A stretch of 64,000 nucleotides of DNA from a bacterium D16-56 (GTDB lineage Bacteria; Bacillota; Clostridia; Lachnospirales; Lachnospiraceae), in the NCBI GenBank assembly GCA_003611875.1, contig RAYY01000026.1, forward strand, positions 1-64,000. The letters run 5' to 3'. This document shows positions 38,246-45,785 of the stretch, in pieces. The position numbers and the translations under genes are program-made. The first letter of the stretch is position 1. Each line of letters begins with the position of its first letter. The notes beneath the pieces are model-generated. The model was given only the letters and a program-made list of their open reading frames with translations. It was not told the origin of the DNA and made no database searches.

Positions 38246-40117
38246 TTAATACATGATATTACCTGACATATAAGTGATCCGAAGTCCGCTTTCCAGATCA
38301 CGGTTTCTGCTGACCGTAATTTCAGAGCCACTGTACAGGCATATCTTTTTTTCTTTTTTCTCCGCATTTTCACCGGAATACAAGCCGCTGTCTGATACTA
38401 ACCAGATATAGTTAGGAGACTTGTCTGCCATCAAGTAAGTCTTATCCAGATCAATGCCGCCGCCTTCTGTAATATAGCGTCCCAGTTTTTCCCTGCCTCG
38501 TGTCGGCTGAATCGTTCTGGGTGATTCCATCATGCCATTGATATTATCAAATGCATAAATCATAACATTTCCCTGGAACACAGAGGGTTTTATACGAGAC
38601 AATATGAGACGGATAAGCAGCGCCAGGAGTGCCAGCCCAAGAACAGCAGCCCCGGCCATAGCTGCCAGGCTTAAAATACTCCCCATGGATTTACCTGATG
38701 CAGAGGATGACTGAGCGGCGCTGCTTTGAACCGGCTGTGTTACGGCAGGCTGAGAAAGGACGGCAGCAGTCGTCGGTATCTCTGTAGATTGAAGAATCTC
38801 ACTATTTACAGTCATAAAAATTTTCTCGCTGCTTTTTTCCAGTCCTTCAAACATAACCGTTACCGTGACGTAAAAATCACCGGCTTCATTTGCAGAGTAA
38901 TCCGCCCGATATCCGAACTGTTCTGCCTGCATCAGTGTTTTTGCCACTTCAGAATTATCCGAAGCATTAAAAACCGTCAGAATCGCCGAATACACAGCAT
39001 ACGAACTGCTTTCTCTCATTTCCTCTCCATTGGAAAAAATACTGGCAGTAAAAGTAATCTGATCGCCAAGCTCATGGTCGGGACCTGCCGGCTCAGCCTG
39101 TGCTCTTACGGAAAAATTAGAATTATACACCATATCGATCTTGACTGCATCGTCCGGATTGCCTCTGGCCTGAATCTTCCACACACCGCCCGGGGGTTGA
39201 GGGATCTTAATAATAGAAAATGTCTTAACCTGGATAGTAAATGCAGAAAGCTCGTCTTCGGTAAATCCGTTCCCGTCCGGCCTGAATAAAGTATACTGTG
39301 TCTCGGGATTCAATGTACTGATGATAATGTTCAGTTCCTCCACGCCGGCAAAGGGCACACTGAACGGAGTTTCTAAAATACCATTGGCAGGTATCCTCTC
39401 ATCTACAATCGAAATCGTTTCCGTAGAGTAAATAATATTATAAAAATAGCCGAAGACTTCTTTTAAATCCTCCGCTTTGCCCACTTCTACAAACTGGCCT
39501 CCTGTGGCATTAGAAATGTCTGCCAGCTCCGCTGTATTGGCTTTATTGTTCTCATTCAGGCAGACAGAAAAAACAGAATACCGATTTTCCCTGGCCCGTT
39601 CAATCGCTTTCTCCTTATTTTCCTTAGATTGTTTATAGTATTCTCCTGTGTTATCATATGGAAAGTCTGTATTTCCATCAGAAAGAAGAATAATAACTGA
39701 TGGAAGTTCAGGATTTCTTTCAGCATCCAGCATTTCCACTGCCTTCAGAACCGCTCCTCCAATATCCGTATCTCCCTGAATCGGTGAATTTCTCAAATTT
39801 TGTGAAAATGTGGTCTTTATATCTTTGCCGTTGATTTCCTGCATCTGTATAGCGGCAATAATTCTGTCATTAAATATAACAGCCCCCATATGATTGCCTG
39901 TATCTGTTGCAAGCCCCAAAAACAGGTCAATCGCTTCATATCGCCACAGGGAGCGATCCGTTTCCAGCATAGAGCCGCTGGCGTCTATTACAAAAACCAC
40001 ATTATACCGGTTAGCGGCTGCTGCCTGTGCACCGCTGCTGGAAAAAGTTCCCATTGGTGAGAGTAACAAGGCCACGGCCAGCAGAAAGCCATATATTCTT
40101 TTTGGTAAATTTTTCAT
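38246..40117 (-). CDS. Secreted vWA domain protein with C-terminal membrane anchor and cytoplasmic beta domain
   Basis: This 623-residue protein has a signal peptide (hydrophobic core 11-22, likely cleavage after GAQAAAA) and an extracellular vWA domain with intact MIDAS VFVIDASGSM (45-49) and IILLSDGNTDFP. Beta-sandwich domains follow to about 450, then a Ser/Thr/Gln linker, a membrane helix near 480-510 and a cytoplasmic domain with TRGREKLGRYITEGGG, which looks FHA-like. Such a protein could pass an outside signal to the inside partners. ATG 40117 has GGAG upstream; the ATG 12 nt earlier lacks one. The FHA-like reading is tentative. Confidence 0.8.
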   Translation of the reverse strand: MKNLPKRIYGFLLAVALLLSPMGTFSSSGAQAAAANRYNVVFVIDASGSMLETDRSLWRYEAIDLFLGLATDTGNHMGAVIFNDRIIAAIQMQEINGKDIKTTFSQNLRNSPIQGDTDIGGAVLKAVEMLDAERNPELPSVIILLSDGNTDFPYDNTGEYYKQSKENKEKAIERARENRYSVFSVCLNENNKANTAELADISNATGGQFVEVGKAEDLKEVFGYFYNIIYSTETISIVDERIPANGILETPFSVPFAGVEELNIIISTLNPETQYTLFRPDGNGFTEDELSAFTIQVKTFSIIKIPQPPGGVWKIQARGNPDDAVKIDMVYNSNFSVRAQAEPAGPDHELGDQITFTASIFSNGEEMRESSSYAVYSAILTVFNASDNSEVAKTLMQAEQFGYRADYSANEAGDFYVTVTVMFEGLEKSSEKIFMTVNSEILQSTEIPTTAAVLSQPAVTQPVQSSAAQSSSASGKSMGSILSLAAMAGAAVLGLALLALLIRLILSRIKPSVFQGNVMIYAFDNINGMMESPRTIQPTRGREKLGRYITEGGGIDLDKTYLMADKSPNYIWLVSDSGLYSGENAEKKEKKICLYSGSEITVSRNRDLESGLRITYMSGNIMY

Positions 40118-40216
40118 TGTTATCTCCATTCTGTGTATCTTTCACTGCGTTCCATACATCGTTTTACGGGTACAAAACCGGTATAAGTAAAATACTATGG
40201 AATCTGCCGTGATTCC

Positions 40217-40537
40217 TCAAGGCAGTACTAGTGTGCTGTCTGACGTTACTTCCTGTGCCGGAGACGCCAACTCCTGTATGCTGCTAATCGTTCTCCCATC
40301 TATCTCCCTGCTTTCCCTTAATTCCTCCTGTATTATGGATAAATCTGTTTTTGATGTGTTCGGTTGTTCTCTGTTCAGATATAGCCCGGCTGCGAACATT
40401 GCAAACACCATAATTGTCAAAACAAAATCAAAAAAACATGACAGGATTGGGGAGCCGATCCATTTCACTATCAAAACCGACAGGATCCACAGGGCAGAAA
40501 GAATGATACATCCGCCGAAACAAATATAAATTCCCAT
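40217..40537 (-). CDS. Small membrane protein of unknown function
   Basis: Not recognised. This 106-residue protein has two membrane helices in its first 55 residues (ICFGGCIILSALWILSVLIV and the stretch around FFDFVLTIMVFAMFAAGLY) and a hydrophilic C-terminal tail rich in Ser and Glu. A good site (GGAGAATAAGAA) precedes the ATG. It lies between the PP2C-like and secreted vWA genes and may link the phosphatase-like protein to the membrane complex, but nothing in the sequence proves that. Confidence 0.6.
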   Translation of the reverse strand: MGIYICFGGCIILSALWILSVLIVKWIGSPILSCFFDFVLTIMVFAMFAAGLYLNREQPNTSKTDLSIIQEELRESREIDGRTISSIQELASPAQEVTSDSTLVLP

Positions 40538-40653
40538 TTCTTATTCTCCATGTTAAGTGCTTTTATAAGTGCCAATAAGTTTATCTTCTCACTTGTCAGC
40601 CAAGATCTGAATCCTTTGCCATTGCTCTTTTTAATGTTTTTGCAGCCTCTTTT

Positions 40654-41652
40654 TTATACACGGCTTCCTAAAGTAAAACCCATATATACGATTAAAAATA
40701 TGAGAAGGAGAAAAACCGCAGATCCGACAAAATATGCTATCTTTTTGAAAGGAAGACAATACTTCTCCCAGACTGCTCTAACTTGTGTTTTCAGCCGTTT
40801 GCTCCATATATCCTCAGTCCAGAGACATGCCATACATAAATAATCCAGCTTTTCTTTCCTGCAAAGGCTTTCCAGCTTTTCTTTCAGCCCTGTATTCCGT
40901 TCTGCTCCTTTCAGCATCAGCTCGTGAGCTATTTGGTCCAGGTTAACCGAATCCTCTTTTGCCTTATCAGAATATAGTTGTCTGCTGCCTGCCGCAAGAA
41001 AGATCGCGGCAGGAGTCGTGTCCAGGCAGCAATAGCGAAACTCGCGGAGTGCGGTTTTGTCACACATAGCTGTGCTGTACTCCTTTTCACATTTATCATT
41101 TTTCGGAATCGTATCCTTCTGTATTTTGGCTGACCGAGAACGGTTTTTCATGATCCAGCACTCTCCGTCCCCATTTTGGAGCATGAGGCAGTAATCCTTT
41201 GCCACAATAGCTGCTGTCACATTAGCACGGTAAGCATATTCCAGATCAATTCCCTTCTTGTAATTCTCTTTGTACTTATTGTTTCTGATTGCTTTGATTT
41301 CCTCTGGCTGAAAGGGATAGGCTTTTAGATGCGCCCGAACCAGAGCCTTCCAGGCTGTAATAATACTGCCCTCCAACTGCCGCAGCAAGCGGGATTGGTT
41401 TCTCTCATCCGCAAAAAGCATGTCCCTGGTCACAGAAGATGCAAATGCACGCAAAGCATCCGATGCTGCCTCCACTGCAAAACGCGCTCCCAAATGGCTC
41501 CGAAAATATTGTGTCTGCTTTCCGCCTGCAGAGACTGCCAGGACTTCATATTCATCATTCCTGTGAATACCCCCGCAGCCTTTGGATTGATCCTGATCCC
41601 CTTTTTTCTCAGGATGACAGGCGCATACTGACAATCCCTGATATTTATCCAT
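40654..41652 (-). CDS. PP2C-like membrane protein, probably catalytically inactive
   Basis: The 332-residue protein follows the PP2C fold order: GDQDQSK (18-24, first metal Asp kept), EYEVLAVSAGGKQTQYFRS (35-53), HLGARFAVEAA, GDGECWIM, and IFLAAGSRQLYSD in the second half. The expected metal-binding Asp-Gly pairs in the second and last motifs read Ala-Gly instead (VSAGG, LAAGS), so at least two key Asp are missing. A single membrane helix near the C-terminus (FVGSAVFLLLIFLIVYMGF) anchors it with the domain inside. It overlaps the kinase-like gene by 8 nt. I infer a pseudophosphatase that senses or scaffolds. Confidence 0.72.
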   Translation of the reverse strand: MDKYQGLSVCACHPEKKGDQDQSKGCGGIHRNDEYEVLAVSAGGKQTQYFRSHLGARFAVEAASDALRAFASSVTRDMLFADERNQSRLLRQLEGSIITAWKALVRAHLKAYPFQPEEIKAIRNNKYKENYKKGIDLEYAYRANVTAAIVAKDYCLMLQNGDGECWIMKNRSRSAKIQKDTIPKNDKCEKEYSTAMCDKTALREFRYCCLDTTPAAIFLAAGSRQLYSDKAKEDSVNLDQIAHELMLKGAERNTGLKEKLESLCRKEKLDYLCMACLWTEDIWSKRLKTQVRAVWEKYCLPFKKIAYFVGSAVFLLLIFLIVYMGFTLGSRV

Positions 41653-42706
41653 CTGTCCACCTCAAAGAAGTAGTTTTTTGAAATGAATCATTCAACTCTT
41701 TTTTACAGTTCCGACATACCCGCTGTCCGGACTGCCTGAAATACTCTCTGCCGCAGTCCGGGCAAAAATCAAGCAAATCCCTTAATTCCCGAAATAACTC
41801 ATACCATTTATCTACCGATGTATAAGCAAGGTTTTTGCTTAATGCTTCTTTAGAAAACACCCGAGAAAAATGTTCTTGAATATACAAGGGGTACATATTC
41901 CTGCGTATATACATGTTAATATGAACCCCGCGAACCGGTCGGTTAGAGGTATCTTCATGGTCATAAATAAAGCATGGGCGAGAGCCATACACTTCCATGT
42001 TTTCTTTTTCTCCCATAAACGGATATTTTGCCGCACAGCGCCCCTCAAGAGGATGGCTTAAATACAAGATTTCAAATAATAATACAGACAAAAGATAACA
42101 GTTTGAACGTTCATTAGGCAAGCGCTCTTTTCTCACACATACAGGCGGAAACAGACGGCTTACGTTAAGCTGTTCCCAAAGACCGCCAGGTTCTTCTTCC
42201 TTCTTTAAAAATTCCACATTAGCAATTATTATCCGCCCGCTTTGGGGATGAATAAAAAGATCGTCCTCTGTCATATAAAGAAAATAATGTGATTTCTTTT
42301 TGAGCATCGTAAAAGCTTTGGTCAAACACAATGCAGCATTTACAATGGTCTCGCAACTTTTATAGTTATCCGTTCCCTCCATCATATCTGCCAAAGACCG
42401 GTACAAAGAAAAGTCACGATTAATTACATAGCAAAAAGAATTTTTCTCTATATTTGAAAGATCTATGGGCCACAAAAACGATTCATCCGGCGAATCTGCA
42501 AGCAGATGAGCCTTCAGGTTTTCATATAGCCGCATTCCACAATTTGAATTGGCAAAATCCTCGCTGGAAAAATATTTTACGAAGCATGGAGCCCCATCAT
42601 ACTCTGCGGTTCTGATACTGCCAAAGCTCAGTTGGGCAACCATATGGTCAAAAATCTTCAAAGTCTTCCCCTTGACACTGTTCAGCTCTATCACTTCCAC
42701 ACCCAT
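41645..42706 (-). CDS. Protein kinase-like protein with C-terminal zinc ribbon, degenerate active site
   Basis: This 353-residue protein begins with a kinase N-lobe: QLSFGSIRTAEYDGAPCFVKYF, where Lys44 sits as the ATP-binding Lys. The C-lobe has SHYFLYMTEDDLFIHPQSGR then IIIANVEFL where the DFG Asp would be expected, so the metal ligand appears replaced by Asn and no HRD motif is clear. A Cys4 ribbon follows (CPDCGREY and CRNCKKEL, about 313-335). It has GGGAGAAGGCT before the ATG and is directly upstream of the PP2C-like gene. It may be a pseudokinase; a weak or atypical kinase is the alternative. Confidence 0.68.
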   Translation of the reverse strand: MGVEVIELNSVKGKTLKIFDHMVAQLSFGSIRTAEYDGAPCFVKYFSSEDFANSNCGMRLYENLKAHLLADSPDESFLWPIDLSNIEKNSFCYVINRDFSLYRSLADMMEGTDNYKSCETIVNAALCLTKAFTMLKKKSHYFLYMTEDDLFIHPQSGRIIIANVEFLKKEEEPGGLWEQLNVSRLFPPVCVRKERLPNERSNCYLLSVLLFEILYLSHPLEGRCAAKYPFMGEKENMEVYGSRPCFIYDHEDTSNRPVRGVHINMYIRRNMYPLYIQEHFSRVFSKEALSKNLAYTSVDKWYELFRELRDLLDFCPDCGREYFRQSGQRVCRNCKKELNDSFQKTTSLRWTDG

Positions 42707-42772
42707 AGCCTTCTCCCTTGCTGTATTTTTTTCCTACTATTTCCTTGAGTATCAAGGAATGTCTCCGATTGA

Positions 42773-44341
42773 CTATGGACATTCTTCCTGCCTGATAATT
42801 AAGATAGGAATTTCCCCATAAGTCCGTTCTAAGAAAATGGTTTTTGTTTCCTTCCCTTCCGCTTCACATCCAAAAAGAATTTCAAACACCTTCGCCAATC
42901 CATATGTTTTCCACCCGCAATCTTCCTCCGAAACAGCATTATAGCGCTCAACCCACTCAGGCATTTTATAGGGACGTTCTTCTGTATATGTAATTGTCAC
43001 AATAATTAACAGCACCTGTGGAATTGATTCCGGCTCTGCTGACAGCAACTCAGAATTTCCGGATAGCCTGATATCCGCATACTCTGTTTTGTTTTCATTT
43101 CCCGAGGAGGAAAACAGGATGTTCTTCTCTACTTCAAAGTCCTCTGCCTCCACCCATTGTCCCCAAGTCTTTTTCTCCTTCCCCTGTTTTCTTTCAGCAG
43201 AATGTTTTAGCTGAAAACATTGAATTTTTTCTCCATAGTTATGGAGCTGTTTTCCCGCTGGAATATTCAGCGATACCTTAAAATGAACGTTCCAGTCCAT
43301 TTCAGCTTTTATCGTATTTTTTTCCGGTTTGTAGAAAAACCTCAATTCCGGAACCTCAGCTTCCTTTTCTCCGCTCTCATAACTATTTATACTTTTAGAG
43401 ACTTGAACATTACCTTTTTCATAAGCCTTCTCATCTTCTAAATCTTCAATAAACGTAATCTGATTAGGAAGAATCTCTGTTTTTTCCTGCCCCATGTAGA
43501 ATCGAATCTGTTGAAAATCTTCCCCAGCCCTTAGCTGAAGACTTTCCAGACAATTCAAAAAGCTATCCATATACTTTTCCAGATAGTAAGAAGGCCCTGT
43601 TATCATAAGATAACAAGGTCTTGTCCCTTCGACCCTTTTTTCAATCAGAATTTCAGGATTATTTGGTTTAGGGACTTTTACCGTTCCATAGTATTCTGGT
43701 TGAAACACCAGTAGGTAGGCATCACATCTGTTTTCTTGGCACATATCACGGATCCGTTTTGCCAGATTTTCCGGTTCCATATTCCGCTCAGTCATGTCCG
43801 TAATTACAAGATTAATATTCTCAGGATCCCATTCTCCATCAGCCGAACCATATAGCAGGGACAGAGGCTGTGATTCATCAGATTCATTTTGATCAAGATA
43901 AAATTCCGGCTTTAGAAAATCCTTGTATAAACAGATATCCAATAGAGATTCTGACTCTGTCTGGTATCTCGTCCATCTTGGATATATCTCCATATCCTCC
44001 TCTTTCTGCAATGTATAATAGCTGGTCTTTCCATAAATTATCCCCATATCATGAATTCCGCGCAGTAGATTCATCAAATGAGAATCTGCTTGAAATCCTT
44101 GATCCTCACTGAATACAAAGGAACACATATTTGCCGTATTACTTATATATACATGCACTGGCGGATTCTCCACACTCTGATTTTGGGAACCTGCTTTTTC
44201 ATAACCAGCGTTCAGCAAAGAAGAATAGCTCGGAATTTCCGGAAATAATACTTTTCCATTAATAGGCTCCTCCTTTACACTACAGCCGGACAATAAAAGA
44301 GCTGTCAAAAGCACCTTAGTCAAACACTCCCGTCTTTTCAC
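42773..44341 (-). CDS. Lipoprotein of unknown function
   Basis: The N-terminus from the GTG at 44341 is a lipoprotein signal, KRRECLTKVLLTALLLSGC, with the lipidated Cys at residue 20. AAGGAGG lies 6 nt before that GTG; an ATG 18 nt upstream overlaps the ribosome site and is less likely. The 522-residue mature part has an alpha/beta region with VNLVITDMTERNM and CDAYLLVFQPEYYG that resembles a vWA-type fold without an evident MIDAS, then beta-rich C-terminal segments. It would sit on the outer face of the membrane beside the secreted vWA proteins. Confidence 0.68.
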   Translation of the reverse strand: MKRRECLTKVLLTALLLSGCSVKEEPINGKVLFPEIPSYSSLLNAGYEKAGSQNQSVENPPVHVYISNTANMCSFVFSEDQGFQADSHLMNLLRGIHDMGIIYGKTSYYTLQKEEDMEIYPRWTRYQTESESLLDICLYKDFLKPEFYLDQNESDESQPLSLLYGSADGEWDPENINLVITDMTERNMEPENLAKRIRDMCQENRCDAYLLVFQPEYYGTVKVPKPNNPEILIEKRVEGTRPCYLMITGPSYYLEKYMDSFLNCLESLQLRAGEDFQQIRFYMGQEKTEILPNQITFIEDLEDEKAYEKGNVQVSKSINSYESGEKEAEVPELRFFYKPEKNTIKAEMDWNVHFKVSLNIPAGKQLHNYGEKIQCFQLKHSAERKQGKEKKTWGQWVEAEDFEVEKNILFSSSGNENKTEYADIRLSGNSELLSAEPESIPQVLLIIVTITYTEERPYKMPEWVERYNAVSEEDCGWKTYGLAKVFEILFGCEAEGKETKTIFLERTYGEIPILIIRQEECP

Positions 44342-44417
44342 GACAATCCTCCTTACCACAGCAGATAAATCAGAGCCTTCCAGATTCTTTCACCCTTTCA
44401 GTGCCTGTGCTGAATTT

Positions 44418-45785
44418 TTATTGCCGCTCTGGAATCTTAAGGTCATCTTCCACAATTAAGTCCAGCAAAGAACCAGTTGTAATCTTTCGGAGGCGGATTT
44501 GATATAAGCCTGCCTCTAAGGTGTTTATATCTCTTTTGTTTTGATCAAACACATAGTTTACAGCTCCCCAGTTGTCCCTGTTTTTCTCAAACGAACGGCT
44601 GCATAGCAGATTAATCGGTTCTTTCCATGACTCTAATAGTTCCATAGAATCTTCGCCTTTTTTCGCTCCTGACTTTTTTAGTTCAAGCTTTACCTCAACC
44701 CTTCCTTCTTGTAAAACAGTACTGTTATCTGTCATGCTATAAAGGATCGTAGCTTTTATTTCTGGCACCATCATCATATATACATTTTCCCTGGTGGGGA
44801 TTAGACCAAGATCCTTTACAGATTTCTGGCTCACATAATAGAAATATCCGCCAGTCTTGAACTCACAAAGAAGCTCGGGATACATTAAGGATATACCCTG
44901 AGCCTCAAGCCTTTTCTCACTATATAGATAATAATCCCTTTTTGTTTCTACATCGTCCTTTGCCACATCTCCAAGGATCTTCCATTCTGTATCCGGATCA
45001 CCGGTCAACCCTTTCATTAACAGCTCTATGAATTTTCTCTTTATGATTCCGTCCGGATCCTCGACGTTTCCGTTTTCTTTCTTTTGCAGTAACAGGACAT
45101 GATCCTTTCCAGCATTTTTCTGAATATCATATCTTTGATTTCCGCTTTTTTCTTCCTGGATTGATGGAAACAGAATATAATCCTGTTCAAATCCTTCTGG
45201 CATGATAGCCTTTATATCCTCCGCCAAAGCATCTATTGCCTCTGTTCTCTCCTTAATTACTTCCATTGCCAAGCTGCTTACTTCAGGGTCGTTTTTAATT
45301 CGCTGATATTCTTCTCCCATCACGGAATCGTAAAAATCAGATACCATCACAATCCTCGCCCATTTTTTTCCCTTTAATCTGGAAGTCTTCATATAATTTT
45401 TGATTTTTTCAAAGACATCTTGAAAATCCGTATTTTCTGATGAAGACCAATCTGTGGGATCTTTCATCTCGGAGAGCCGTTTTACCGATTTGCCAAAAAG
45501 AAAGGCATCTTGCTCTACTCCCTTTTCTCTGTCAGAAAGAATAAGATAGACGTTTTTGAAATCTTCAGACAGCTCCTTATTGATATTCTCATGAAAAGAG
45601 CCGGTTGTATCGAATACCAGCAGGAATATTCCATCTGGGTCAGGTCCCAAAAAGCGAGAACTGGGAATCCATACCTCTGTTTCATAATGGTTTCCCTCCG
45701 CTGAAAGGGAGGGCACACAGGTGAGACATGCGCTAAAACAGATTACTGCCATAAAAATACTAATCTTCCCAGGTATCTTCCTCAT
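44418..45785 (-). CDS. Secreted vWA-like protein
   Basis: This 455-residue protein has a signal peptide (ISIFMAVICFSACLTCVPS, cleavage after about SLSAEG). The vWA-like domain begins FLLVFDTTGSFHENI with DTTGS at 59-63 in the MIDAS position (DxTGS rather than DxSGS), then RIVMVSDFYDSV. Beta strands fill the C-terminal half. No C-terminal anchor was seen, so it is probably exported and held by partners. Its start overlaps the end of the 774-residue membrane gene by 26 nt, so the two are co-translated. No clear function can be given. Confidence 0.66.
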   Translation of the reverse strand: MRKIPGKISIFMAVICFSACLTCVPSLSAEGNHYETEVWIPSSRFLGPDPDGIFLLVFDTTGSFHENINKELSEDFKNVYLILSDREKGVEQDAFLFGKSVKRLSEMKDPTDWSSSENTDFQDVFEKIKNYMKTSRLKGKKWARIVMVSDFYDSVMGEEYQRIKNDPEVSSLAMEVIKERTEAIDALAEDIKAIMPEGFEQDYILFPSIQEEKSGNQRYDIQKNAGKDHVLLLQKKENGNVEDPDGIIKRKFIELLMKGLTGDPDTEWKILGDVAKDDVETKRDYYLYSEKRLEAQGISLMYPELLCEFKTGGYFYYVSQKSVKDLGLIPTRENVYMMMVPEIKATILYSMTDNSTVLQEGRVEVKLELKKSGAKKGEDSMELLESWKEPINLLCSRSFEKNRDNWGAVNYVFDQNKRDINTLEAGLYQIRLRKITTGSLLDLIVEDDLKIPERQ

